Shown here piece by piece: positions 35,060 to 44,074 of a stretch of DNA of 64,000 nt (position 1 is its first letter; the number at the start of each line of letters is the position of its first letter). Under the pieces are notes generated by a model, which saw only the letters and a list, made by a program, of their open reading frames with translations, searched no databases and was not told the DNA's origin. Where the stretch lies: positions 1 through 64,000 of the forward strand of contig JAEEUS010000004.1 in NCBI GenBank assembly GCA_016290615.1, written 5' to 3'. Source of the DNA: Lachnospiraceae bacterium (lineage in GTDB: Bacteria > Bacillota > Clostridia > Lachnospirales > Lachnospiraceae). The translations under genes and the position numbers were made by a program.

Positions 35060-36223
35060 TTACTTAATCTTCTTAGCAACTACAACAAACCTTCCGTTTG
35101 CCTCCTCATAATCACAGGTTGATAAAGTAATAAGCTTATCGCCATACTTTGCGGTTATCCCTGTATCATACAGCGAAAGGTTTGCCATCTCCTCCATGTT
35201 TGAATCAAACTCATTCTCGCTTGTCGCATCGATGAATTTGTAATACTTGAATACGATCTCTTCTTCACTGTATATACGAGATCTGAAAACATACATGATC
35301 TGATATGTTCCCTCTTCATATATAGTATCAAACAGGATTGTAGGATGTTCCTTATAATAATCTTCCTTAGTGTAGTAATTGAGGTTTCCAAACATCTTAC
35401 CGGACTTCATATGATGTCCGTATATTATCATGTTGTCATTGGGATGAGCTGCATCGCAGTCCTTATCCATGAATATCGATCCGTTCTTGTCATATTCCTG
35501 ATTATAGTTGTGGTCCAGGTAATACTCGTTATTGACCGTCTGCATTACAGGATAATCGATATTGGTACCTTCTATCTTTATCCACCCAACAAGCTTTTTA
35601 TTCTTCTGATACAGCTTCTCGTATTTCTTAAGTACAGGCGGGATTGTCTTATCCTCATGGACTATGTTGACGCTGTATTCTTTTGTTGTCGTAGTATCAT
35701 CGATAAGATCCGCCAAATCATTATACTCCGCATCGTTTTTCGCATACATCGTGTAATAGAATATCAGATATCCGACGCTAATCAGAGCAACGAGCGAAGC
35801 AGCGATTATGATCAGTTTTCTCTTTCTCTCGCGCTTCTTAACCTGACGATTTATCTCCTCCTCAAGTTCGGGATCAAAATCATCGTCATCATCAAAGATC
35901 TTATGTGGATCCATGATGTCGGGATCATCTTTAGCCGGTTTCTTTTTAAACGGCTTAAAGCCCTTTCTCTGAGGTTGAGAAAGAGCTTTATCTCGCTCAA
36001 GCTGTGCAAGTGCTTCCTCGAGTTCATCAAGGAAATCGTCACCCAGCATCGTTTCGAATCTGTAATTGCCGTTTTCTATATTGTCGCGAATCTTGCAGAC
36101 ATCCTCATACTTGGTCATATCATGTCTTTCTTTGATCGCTTCAATATTCTCAAAATCTCTTTTGGCCGCCCTGTAGGAATCGATATCCCTGAAGGTTCTG
36201 CCTCCAACTTCCAAATTCGGCAT
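35060..36223 (-). CDS. srtB: Class B sortase with long cytoplasmic extension
   Basis: The 387-residue protein is a sortase B-type transpeptidase. Catalytic histidine lies in IIYGHHMKSG near 269, cysteine in TLSTCDYE at residue 370, and arginine in NGRFVVVAKK shortly after. GWIKIEGTNIDYPVMQ and YYLDHNYNQEYDKNGSIFMD are typical of the family. Unlike usual ~220-250-residue sortases, ~130 charged, partly coiled-coil residues precede the single membrane helix (~136-160). It joins (S/P)PxTG-type signals to the envelope, and two proteins with such endings are encoded next door. The ribosome site before the ATG is weak, and the gene lies four bases after the DUF4340 gene. Confidence 0.9.
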   Translation of the reverse strand: MPNLEVGGRTFRDIDSYRAAKRDFENIEAIKERHDMTKYEDVCKIRDNIENGNYRFETMLGDDFLDELEEALAQLERDKALSQPQRKGFKPFKKKPAKDDPDIMDPHKIFDDDDDFDPELEEEINRQVKKRERKRKLIIIAASLVALISVGYLIFYYTMYAKNDAEYNDLADLIDDTTTTKEYSVNIVHEDKTIPPVLKKYEKLYQKNKKLVGWIKIEGTNIDYPVMQTVNNEYYLDHNYNQEYDKNGSIFMDKDCDAAHPNDNMIIYGHHMKSGKMFGNLNYYTKEDYYKEHPTILFDTIYEEGTYQIMYVFRSRIYSEEEIVFKYYKFIDATSENEFDSNMEEMANLSLYDTGITAKYGDKLITLSTCDYEEANGRFVVVAKKIK

Positions 36224-36227
36224 ATAT

Positions 36228-36767
36228 CTACTCGCTTTGACTCTTTAGCTGTTCCTTATCGGTAATAAATGCGTTTACGTAGTAATCCGTAATGGTATAG
36301 ATCTTATCCGAACCCTCTACCATTGCAAAATATGTACCGTCCACTGCAAACTGATCACCTATGAAGAATGTCTGCTGTACGCCGGTTGCGTCTGTGAACG
36401 ATACTATATACTGCGGCTTATCAAGACCGTATTCCGAAAGATCGGAAGGGTCTTCTATCTCAGAACGCGCATTAAGGTTTGTCGCATAGCTGACTATATC
36501 TGCCACTATATCAGCATCAGGCACAAAACTGTCATCACCATCAAGCTTCCAAACTCCGTTCGAATCCTTTGTAAAGCTCATTGTGACACCATCATGGATA
36601 TATGAAATGTTTCTTACCGATTCAGTATCAGTCTTGATGACCGATATAACATTTACGGTATCAAGTACTTCTACATTGTTTACCTTATATATCGAAATTA
36701 TATATCCTACCACAAAGAGTATAAGAACAACCAGAAGTATAATAATCTGTTTCTTTTGTTTTTTCAT
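36228..36767 (-). CDS. DUF4340 membrane-anchored protein
   Basis: The 179-residue protein has one N-terminal membrane helix (~8-26), then an extracellular domain. That domain has the DUF4340 pattern WKLDGDD...LSEYGLDKPQYIVSFTDATG and the final IYTITDYYVNAF. DUF4340 proteins are repeatedly found next to GldG-like ABC systems, which matches the two upstream genes here. The molecular function is unknown. One base separates it from the permease gene, so they are a unit. Confidence 0.85.
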   Translation of the reverse strand: MKKQKKQIIILLVVLILFVVGYIISIYKVNNVEVLDTVNVISVIKTDTESVRNISYIHDGVTMSFTKDSNGVWKLDGDDSFVPDADIVADIVSYATNLNARSEIEDPSDLSEYGLDKPQYIVSFTDATGVQQTFFIGDQFAVDGTYFAMVEGSDKIYTITDYYVNAFITDKEQLKSQSE

Positions 36768-36768
36768 G

Positions 36769-38907
36769 TTATCTCTTCCTTCTCTTTGCCCAGATTATAA
36801 ATCCAGTAACAAGAAGCGCAACCGGCACAACCAAAAGCAGTACGAGGAATATTATAAGTCCTGTTGAACTTGTAATGATAAACTGTTCTGAAGACAGTGA
36901 CTTAACCGGTACTACGACAGCCGCTGCATCATTGTTAACACTCTGATTAAGAATGTTGGTGAATACAGTAAGGTTGGCATTGCTTGTTAATTCATTAGCC
37001 TGATCAGTAAACATATAAGGTGATCCAACGATATATGCAACAGTCTGTCCGCCGTCTTTTGTTGTCCTGCTAGAAGTTACAGCAACATCAAGCGGTCCAA
37101 TTTCATCTGTGTTCTGATCATATGTGTAATCATTTACGTCAGTAATACTATTCTTTCTGTATGACTTGTCTGTAGATGTAAGGAATGGTACGACATGAAC
37201 ATCCTCACTGTCAGGATCATACTGATACAGAGCCTTTGCATAAGGGAGCCATACACCCTTTTTGCCATATACACCTGTTGTTATCACATTATTCTGAACA
37301 TCAGGTACGATATAATATGGTGAACTTACAAATGACTGAATATCAACCACAAGGCCGTTTTCAGAATAAACGCCGTAATACTCAAGCAATTTATCGAAAT
37401 TAGGCATGTTTGTTCTGTAGTCATCAGCAAGTCCGAGACAGATAAGGAGCTTTCCTCCTTTTTCAGCGTAAGCCATGATCTTTTCAACATCACCAGAAGA
37501 AAAATCTGATGTAGGTGACATTATTATGAGCAGCTGACAATCCTCAGGTATGTCATTTCCAAGGAGGCTAACAGACTCCATCTCATAGTTCTGTTTTGTA
37601 ATTGTGTCTGCGAAACCAGGATCAAGTTCTATTTCATCATGTCCGCTAAGATAGTATATCTTTGCTGTAAGTCCATTATTTATATAGTTTATTGCAGAGG
37701 TTATCTTACCTTCCATATCATTCTGCTGAACTGTATTGTAAGAACCATCATCATTGAAAGAATAATCTGTGATATACATATCATTATAATCAACATACTT
37801 GGTTCTTGTCTTTGTCTCTAAGAACAGAGAGTTGTAGGAAGGTGTTGAATCCGTATAGTTTTCGTAGAATTTCGGACTCTTATTGGGATCCTTATATTCA
37901 ACCTTTATCTTATCTGAAAGCTGGCTGTATACACCAAGAACTCTGTCAAGTGACTCATCCTTATTATCTTCCGCTGCGTATACATAGATCTTCAGTTCCT
38001 CATTTAGCTCTGATACAACATTCTTTGTCGCATCGCAGAGTGAATACAGTTTCTGCTGTGTAAGGTCATACTTCATGTATTTGTCAGGGAACTGCCTCAT
38101 AATAAGATTTGCTACGATAGCTATTGCAATGACAATCACGATACTTGTCATGCTGAAAGCACTAAGTGCAAAATTCTTAACACTTGTCGTATATCTGCGC
38201 TTTTGAACTGATTGTACTGTCAGGAAAAGGAACACTGCAGACATTGAGATAAAATAAACTATGCATCTGTAATCAAGTACACCTGAAAGGAATGTATCAT
38301 ATCGATCAGCAAGATCAAAAACAGCTACTCCTTTGGCTATTAACTGTAAAGCTGACATCTGAGTATTCTCAAGCATGTACTCGATACCTGCTGTCAGATA
38401 GATGACAAACATCGTTATAATGCTGACTATAGCTGCGATAACCTGGCTTTCTGTAAATGATGAAACAAACATACATATTGCTATACATGTTGCCCCATAC
38501 AGGAAGAATCCAAGTATCGCAAGTCCGTTTATACCCCAATCAACGGTTGTATAAGCGCTCAGCAATATCGGGAACAGCCCAATAACAAGAACTGTTATTC
38601 CAAATACCGCCAACATAGCCAGATATTTCCCGATTATAATCTTTCCAACACTTATAGGAGCTGTTAATGTAAGCTGATCAGTCTTGTTCTTCTTTTCTTC
38701 TGAAAGGATTCTCATTGAGAGAACCGGAAGAGAAAAGATCATGATCATAAGCAGCCTTACAAGTACGTAAAGAATATCAGACATACCTGCATTGATATTG
38801 TAGGCATTGAAATAAAGTGCTGATACAAATACCATGGATGCTATGAACACCCAACCTATTACATTCTGGAAGAAGTTTTTAAATTCACGCTTAAATATTG
38901 CCCACAT
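36769..38907 (-). CDS. ABC permease fused to GldG-like domain
   Basis: The 712-residue protein joins two usually separate parts. Residues 1-~245 are a six-helix ABC-2 permease of the GldF/NosY kind. A seventh helix near 250-275 leads to a long extracellular GldG-type domain (~280-670; INNGLTAKIYYLSGHDEIE, LLIIMSPTSDFS). A C-terminal helix and KRRKR follow. The gene lies one base after its ATPase. In Flavobacteria GldA/F/G are tied to gliding and the type IX system, but this organism's fused form is more likely a general envelope exporter. The substrate is unknown. Confidence 0.85.
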   Translation of the reverse strand: MWAIFKREFKNFFQNVIGWVFIASMVFVSALYFNAYNINAGMSDILYVLVRLLMIMIFSLPVLSMRILSEEKKNKTDQLTLTAPISVGKIIIGKYLAMLAVFGITVLVIGLFPILLSAYTTVDWGINGLAILGFFLYGATCIAICMFVSSFTESQVIAAIVSIITMFVIYLTAGIEYMLENTQMSALQLIAKGVAVFDLADRYDTFLSGVLDYRCIVYFISMSAVFLFLTVQSVQKRRYTTSVKNFALSAFSMTSIVIVIAIAIVANLIMRQFPDKYMKYDLTQQKLYSLCDATKNVVSELNEELKIYVYAAEDNKDESLDRVLGVYSQLSDKIKVEYKDPNKSPKFYENYTDSTPSYNSLFLETKTRTKYVDYNDMYITDYSFNDDGSYNTVQQNDMEGKITSAINYINNGLTAKIYYLSGHDEIELDPGFADTITKQNYEMESVSLLGNDIPEDCQLLIIMSPTSDFSSGDVEKIMAYAEKGGKLLICLGLADDYRTNMPNFDKLLEYYGVYSENGLVVDIQSFVSSPYYIVPDVQNNVITTGVYGKKGVWLPYAKALYQYDPDSEDVHVVPFLTSTDKSYRKNSITDVNDYTYDQNTDEIGPLDVAVTSSRTTKDGGQTVAYIVGSPYMFTDQANELTSNANLTVFTNILNQSVNNDAAAVVVPVKSLSSEQFIITSSTGLIIFLVLLLVVPVALLVTGFIIWAKRRKR

Positions 38908-38908
38908 T

Positions 38909-40036
38909 TTACTCTTCCTCCTTTTTATCAGTTTCTGTTTGAGCTGTTGATTCTAAATCTGTTTCTTCAGCTTCATCTTCGTCTTCCTTCATCTCATCGA
39001 TTATCTGTTCTGATATTGAAGCCTTCTTAGCTTTCTTCTCAGCTTCCTTCTTTGCTTTTTCCTCGGCTTCTTTAGCAGCCTCTTCACGCTCTATCTTCTC
39101 AACATAGGCATCATCTGTAAGTTCAAGGAAGATATCCTCAAGGCTCTTGGAATTATTAAGCAGTCTGTAAATGGATATATTCTTTGAAACAAGCTTCTTG
39201 CAAAGATCGTCTCTTATCTCTTTCTTATCATCATAGCTGATGAAGCATTCAACACAGCCTCCGGCCGCATTGTCAACAGTACAGCTCTTAACACCATCAA
39301 TAGACTTAACGATCTCGCTGACTTCCTTCTTTGAGCCCTTAGCTGTAAGCTCGATAGTATTACTGCTTCCAAGTTCTTTAAGAAGTTTATCCGCTGATCC
39401 TGAAGCAACAAGACGTCCTTTTGCAATTATCATTATCTCGTCGCATACTTCCGCGACCTCGCTTAGGATATGCGAACTTAAGATTACTGTGTGTTCTTTT
39501 TTTAGTTCTCTTATCAGCTCACGTATTTCTATGATCTGTTTGGGATCAAGACCTACTGTAGGCTCATCCAAAATTATCACATCGGGATTTCCGATCATTG
39601 CCTGTGCAAGACCTACCCTCTGCTTGTAACCTTTTGAAAGATTCTTTATAAGCCTTCCCTGCATATCGGTGATGAAGGTTTTCTTCATTACCTCTTCAAC
39701 CTGTTTCTTTCTGTCTACCTTTGCTACCTTTTTAAGCTCAGCAACAAAATCAAGATATTCCTTTACTGTCATATCCTGATAAAGAGGCGGCATCTCAGGA
39801 AGGTAACCGATACATTTCTTAGCTTCCTCAGCATCCTTTAAAATATCATGTCCGTCGATCTCAACATCACCAGCACTGGCTGCGATATAACCAGTCATGA
39901 TATTCATGGTCGTAGACTTGCCGGCACCGTTTGGTCCCAAAAATCCGTAAACCTTGCCCTTTTCGATCTCAAAGGAAAGATTCTTTACGGCATAATGATC
40001 ACCGTATTTCTTGGAAAGATTACTAACCTTGATCAT
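38909..40036 (-). CDS. ABC transporter ATP-binding protein, GldA-like
   Basis: The 375-residue ATPase has Walker A GPNGAGKST near 34-42, signature LSKGYKQRVGLAQ, and Walker B IILDEPTVGLDP. A C-terminal domain (~215-300) follows, then a highly charged tail (AKEAEEKAKKEAEKKAKKA and an acidic end) of ~75 residues. It is the first gene of the set that continues with the GldF/GldG fusion, DUF4340 and sortase genes. The ribosome site GAGAGGAG before the ATG is strong. Confidence 0.92.
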   Translation of the reverse strand: MIKVSNLSKKYGDHYAVKNLSFEIEKGKVYGFLGPNGAGKSTTMNIMTGYIAASAGDVEIDGHDILKDAEEAKKCIGYLPEMPPLYQDMTVKEYLDFVAELKKVAKVDRKKQVEEVMKKTFITDMQGRLIKNLSKGYKQRVGLAQAMIGNPDVIILDEPTVGLDPKQIIEIRELIRELKKEHTVILSSHILSEVAEVCDEIMIIAKGRLVASGSADKLLKELGSSNTIELTAKGSKKEVSEIVKSIDGVKSCTVDNAAGGCVECFISYDDKKEIRDDLCKKLVSKNISIYRLLNNSKSLEDIFLELTDDAYVEKIEREEAAKEAEEKAKKEAEKKAKKASISEQIIDEMKEDEDEAEETDLESTAQTETDKKEEE

Positions 40037-40100
40037 AATAAACTCCTCTCAATATATTTTCATCGTGAAAGAATATATCTTACAAATGTGTTTTTTATAC

Positions 40101-40123
40101 CACCAAATTGTGAAAATTTGGTG
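40101..40123. repeat. Perfect inverted repeat upstream of the ABC operon
   Basis: CACCAAATT / AATTTGGTG with a 5-base spacer. Neither side has a T run, so it is not a clear terminator. Lying about 65 bases before the ABC start, it could be an operator or part of the leader. Confidence 0.4.
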
Positions 40124-40134
40124 AACACTACAAA

Positions 40135-40152
40135 GCCCTGCATCAGCAGGGC
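40135..40152 (-). terminator. Weak terminator after leuS
   Basis: GCCCTGC / GCAGGGC with loop ATCA, five or six bases after the leuS stop. The following minus-strand bases (TTTGTAG) give only a short U tract. Confidence 0.6.
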
Positions 40153-40158
40153 CCTGTT

Positions 40159-42585
40159 TTACTTCACAACTATATTAACTATCTTGCCGGGTACATAGAT
40201 CTCTTTAACGATCGTCTTACCCTCTATGAACTTGGCGACACCCTCAACTGCCTTAGCCTTTGAAAGTGCACTGTCCTTGTCTTCGGCTACACCAAGGAGT
40301 ACAACACCTTTAACCTTGCCGTTAACCTGTACACCGATCTCAATCTCGTTTTCCTTTACAGCCTCTGCATCAAACTCAGGCCATTTCTCATATGCAATGG
40401 TATCATTATGACCGAGTCTGCTCCAGATCTCTTCACCTGCATGAGGACAGATACATGAGAACATCTTTATGAATCCTTCAGCATATTCCTTAGGACATGT
40501 TGATTTTGTCGCAGTATTCATGAAGATCATCATCTGTGCGATTGCCGTATTAAATCCAAGAGTCTCAAAGTCTGATGAGACTTTCTTTACAGTCTGATGA
40601 TAGAGTTTCTTGAGTGCTTCCTTGTTATCGTCAGCGATATTTGAAGGCTCTGTGAAATAGTTCCATACCTTGTTTATGAATCTTCTCGCACCTTCAACAC
40701 CCTGAGGGCTCCACGGCTTGCTCACCTCGAGCGGACCCATGAACATCTCATAGAGTCTGAGTGTATCAGCACCGTAGTCTCTTACAATATCACTCGGATT
40801 TACAACAAACTCAGGGAATCTCTTACCCATCTTGATTCCGTTCTCGCCAAGTATCATACCTTGATGAACGAGTTTCTTGAAAGGCTCTTTAACAGGAGAC
40901 AATCCCTTGTTATAAAGGAATCTGTTCCATATACGAGAATACATGAGATGACCTACCGCATGCTCCGGTCCACCAATGTAAAGGTCTACAGGCATCCAGT
41001 GCTTAAGGAGTTCCTGATTCGCAAATTCTTTATCATTGTCTGGATCAATATATCTGAAATAGTACCAGCTTGAACCTGCACTGCCGGGCATGGTAGATGT
41101 CTCTCTCTTACCCTTTATACCATGGTCATCATAATTCTTCCATTCAATCGCATTTTCAAGCGGTGCCTGTCCGTTCTTGCCCTTGTAGTCCTCAAGTTCA
41201 GGAAGAACTACAGGAAGATCCTCTTCAGGTATGAGATGGATCTTGTCATCATCTGTATAAACTACCGGTACAGGTTCACCCCAGTAACGCTGACGTGCAA
41301 ATATCCACTCACGGAAATGATAGTTTACTGTTCTCTTTGCAACACCCATCTTTTCAAGTTTCTGAGTAATCGCTTCCTTTGCATCCTCAACTACCATTCC
41401 GGTAAATTCCTCAGAATTGATGAGCTTAAAGCCCTTACCAAGATAATCATACTTTTCAAGTGCTGCTTCGCTGACATCTGCACCGGGGCCATCAATTACC
41501 TGGATCATCTCGATATTATGAACCTGAGCATACTCAAAGTCTCTCTGATCATGACTAGGTACTGCCATAACAGCACCAGTTCCGTAAGAAGCAAGTACGA
41601 AATCTCCTATGAACACTCTTACTTCCTTGCCATTTACAGGATTTATCGCATGAACACCTTTAAGCTCACATCCTGACTTTGTCTTGTTGAGCTCGGTTCT
41701 GTCCATATCATTCTTCTTAAGGGTTTCAGCTATGTAAGCTTCAACTTCATCCTTATTCTCTATTCTGTCCATGAGACTCTTTACGATATCTCCGTCAGGA
41801 GCAAGAACCATGAAAGTGATACCGTATATTGTCTCTATACAGGTCGTATATATGCTGAATTTGCCTCCGCCAACAATATCAAATTCAACCTCTACACCTT
41901 CAGAACGTCCTATCCAGTGACGCTGCATATCCTTTGTTGACTCGGGCCAGTCTATCTCCTCAAGACCTTCAAGAAGTTCATCAGCAAATGCGACCTGATC
42001 GATTACCCACTGTTTCATCATCTTTCTGACAACAGGGTATCCTCCACGTTCAGATTTGCCGTCTATTACCTCATCGTTTGAAAGAACTGTACCGAGTTCC
42101 TCACACCAGTTAACAGGCATGTCAACAAGCTTTGCATAGCCTGCTTCGTAGAGCTTTTCAAAGATCCACTGTGTCCACTTATAGAACTTGGGGTCTGAAG
42201 TTGCAACGCACTTTGACCAATCGTAATCAAAACCAAGTTCCTTAAGCTGCTTTGAAAAAGTCTTTATATTCTCCTGCGTAAATCCATTGGGATGATTTCC
42301 AGTAGTTACCGCATACTGTTCGGCGGGAAGTCCGAATGAATCATATCCCATAGGATGAAGCACGTTATATCCCTGCATACGCTTCATACGTGACATGATA
42401 TCAGTAGCTGTATAGCCTTCCGGATGTCCTGCATGAAGACCTACACCTGAGGGGTACGGAAACATATCAAGGGCATAGTATTTGGGTTTTGAAAAATCCC
42501 ATACATCAGTCTTGAATGTCTGATTATCCTCCCAGTATTTTTGCCATTTGGCTTCAATCTCATGATGATTGTAAACGTTTTCCAT
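40159..42585 (-). CDS. leuS: Leucyl-tRNA synthetase
   Basis: The 808-residue class I synthetase charges tRNA-Leu. The HIGH-type motif is in GVGLHAGHPEG near 48-55. The editing domain is present (TFMVLAPDGD, GTGAVMAVPSHDQRDFEYA). The anticodon domain and C-terminal module are complete. The usual KMSKS loop reads KMGKR (585-589) followed by FPEFVVNPSDIV, a departure from the consensus. The start ATG has AGGAGATAG upstream, 24 bases after the MraY-family gene; there is no room for a T-box leader there. Confidence 0.95.
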   Translation of the reverse strand: MENVYNHHEIEAKWQKYWEDNQTFKTDVWDFSKPKYYALDMFPYPSGVGLHAGHPEGYTATDIMSRMKRMQGYNVLHPMGYDSFGLPAEQYAVTTGNHPNGFTQENIKTFSKQLKELGFDYDWSKCVATSDPKFYKWTQWIFEKLYEAGYAKLVDMPVNWCEELGTVLSNDEVIDGKSERGGYPVVRKMMKQWVIDQVAFADELLEGLEEIDWPESTKDMQRHWIGRSEGVEVEFDIVGGGKFSIYTTCIETIYGITFMVLAPDGDIVKSLMDRIENKDEVEAYIAETLKKNDMDRTELNKTKSGCELKGVHAINPVNGKEVRVFIGDFVLASYGTGAVMAVPSHDQRDFEYAQVHNIEMIQVIDGPGADVSEAALEKYDYLGKGFKLINSEEFTGMVVEDAKEAITQKLEKMGVAKRTVNYHFREWIFARQRYWGEPVPVVYTDDDKIHLIPEEDLPVVLPELEDYKGKNGQAPLENAIEWKNYDDHGIKGKRETSTMPGSAGSSWYYFRYIDPDNDKEFANQELLKHWMPVDLYIGGPEHAVGHLMYSRIWNRFLYNKGLSPVKEPFKKLVHQGMILGENGIKMGKRFPEFVVNPSDIVRDYGADTLRLYEMFMGPLEVSKPWSPQGVEGARRFINKVWNYFTEPSNIADDNKEALKKLYHQTVKKVSSDFETLGFNTAIAQMMIFMNTATKSTCPKEYAEGFIKMFSCICPHAGEEIWSRLGHNDTIAYEKWPEFDAEAVKENEIEIGVQVNGKVKGVVLLGVAEDKDSALSKAKAVEGVAKFIEGKTIVKEIYVPGKIVNIVVK

Positions 42586-42609
42586 ATCTATCTCCTAATC
42601 AATTATTTT

Positions 42610-43578
42610 CTAGTTTGTAATAAAGATTATATACAGCGCAATCGCACTGACCATTATCTGGATTATCGAGAACCTAAACACACAGTGTGTATTTGACCAA
42701 CCCATGTTTTTTCTGACATGATCATGTAAAGGAGTTCTCGTATTTTTTAATATATGTATCTTGAATACTCTGATAAGTGAAACCTTCAGTAATCCAAGAC
42801 CACCGTCTAACATTATAACAAGCGACAACAAAAGATATAAAAACGGGCTTCCACTGTTTACAGCTGCTATCGCTATCACTATACCCATTGATCGGCTTCC
42901 CGCATCTCCCATGAGCAGGGTACTAGGGGTAGCATTGAACCACAGATATGCGATCAGACATATACAGAACAGTAATAAGAAATAGCCGTTTTCCGTCCAT
43001 ACTCCGTCAAAAACACTTAATGTATAATATCCGCCCAGAGTTATGATAGTAAGCGTCGCAGAAAGTCCGTCAACACCGTCCGCACAGTTCGTAACATTTA
43101 TGGCTCCCCATACCAATCCAGTGATAATAATAGCCATCAGTATCTCAGGTATCTTTACGGAAGCGTTTCCAAACAGTCTGAAGTATAATGTTGAACCGTG
43201 GTTGAACAGATAATTCGCAGCCACCAGGACTGCAATGAGTAGGTCAAGAACGCCTTTCCTTAGTTCTCCCCACGGATTTGATGATCTGTCATCGAGGTAT
43301 CCTGTCAGCATGCATAAAAAGACAAGCACAAGATTGATCCCATTTTCTAAAGATAGAGGAGCAAACAGCAAAGATGCGCACAAAAACGAGATGACAAAGA
43401 AGAGTCCAGCGCCCCTGGGCTTGCCTGCGGACAATTTGCCATCATGTGCATATTCTCTGCCCTTGTCGGTAGGAAGTATCTTCATTCCTGCTTTTGTCGT
43501 AATAAACGTAGCAGCAAATGCAAATATCACACCGATCAATCGTATATATGTTGTATTACCTATCATGTAACTGAACAT
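42610..43578 (-). CDS. MraY/WecA-family phospho-sugar transferase
   Basis: The 322-residue membrane enzyme has about ten helices. The family's aspartate motifs are present as GYLDDRSSNPWGELRK, NCADGVDGLSAT (near 163) and LLMGDAGSRSMG. The histidine loop reads PLHDHVRKNMGWSNTHCVFRF; MraY usually has HHH here. It transfers a phospho-sugar from a UDP-sugar to undecaprenyl phosphate. The length and ADGVDGL motif favour MraY, but the gene is far from a cell-wall cluster and the altered loop leaves a secondary MraY or WecA-like role open. GGATG precedes the ATG. Confidence 0.8.
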   Translation of the reverse strand: MFSYMIGNTTYIRLIGVIFAFAATFITTKAGMKILPTDKGREYAHDGKLSAGKPRGAGLFFVISFLCASLLFAPLSLENGINLVLVFLCMLTGYLDDRSSNPWGELRKGVLDLLIAVLVAANYLFNHGSTLYFRLFGNASVKIPEILMAIIITGLVWGAINVTNCADGVDGLSATLTIITLGGYYTLSVFDGVWTENGYFLLLFCICLIAYLWFNATPSTLLMGDAGSRSMGIVIAIAAVNSGSPFLYLLLSLVIMLDGGLGLLKVSLIRVFKIHILKNTRTPLHDHVRKNMGWSNTHCVFRFSIIQIMVSAIALYIIFITN

Positions 43579-43650
43579 ACATCATCCTCTAAAACATACT
43601 TATCTTATTATATAAGAATCAGCAGATTTTTCAACCCCACCGTTTTTACA

Positions 43651-43681
43651 TAAAAAGAAGGATACCATATGGTACCCTTCT
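43651..43681 (-). terminator. Terminator of the EF-G-like/DUF1508 transcript
   Basis: Minus strand: AGAAGGGTACC / GGTATCCTTCT with loop ATAT, followed by TTTT. It lies 12 bases after the stop of the DUF1508 gene. Confidence 0.9.
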
Positions 43682-43692
43682 TCTAAAACACT

Positions 43693-44061
43693 TTACTTTT
43701 CTACGATCTTTCCGTCTTTTGCGTTCTTCTGTACAGAAGCTACGCCTTTAAGACATCCGTCTAACTTTGAGTATCCCTCGCCTGTTGCAATGATCTGTCC
43801 GTTCTTAGCCTTTAAACGGAAGCGGAACTCACCTTTCTTATCCTTATAGACCTCAAACTTGGGATTAGTTACAGCAGCATATCCTTTTTCAGTCTGATTC
43901 TCGATATTTGCAACTGGTGCATTTGCCATAACAGATGCAATCCCCTTTTTTGCAGTAACTTTGCTCTTATATACCTGGCTGGTAGCGATCACTTCACCGT
44001 TACCTGCAACAAGATTGAATTTGAAACCGTTCTTTGCTTCAGATAAAACAAACTTGCCCAT
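43693..44061 (-). CDS. DUF1508 (YegP-like) tandem-domain protein
   Basis: The 122-residue protein contains two DUF1508 units: one near 1-50 (GFKFNLVAGNGEVIATSQVY) and one near 70-120 (EFRFRLKAKNGQIIATGEGY). Such small proteins are widespread and uncharacterised. I chose the ATG at 44061 because AAGGAGG lies directly before it; an in-frame extension to 44193 would overlap the EF-G-like gene. The gap to that gene is 13 bases, so the two form one transcript. Confidence 0.88.
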   Translation of the reverse strand: MGKFVLSEAKNGFKFNLVAGNGEVIATSQVYKSKVTAKKGIASVMANAPVANIENQTEKGYAAVTNPKFEVYKDKKGEFRFRLKAKNGQIIATGEGYSKLDGCLKGVASVQKNAKDGKIVEK

Positions 44062-44074
44062 AGAGAAATCCTCC

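Noticed and set aside
42586..42609. T-box leader before leuS (and before pheS at 55019-55083)
   Set aside because: The available leaders are 24 and about 65 bases, too short for a T-box, and no terminator stem is present.
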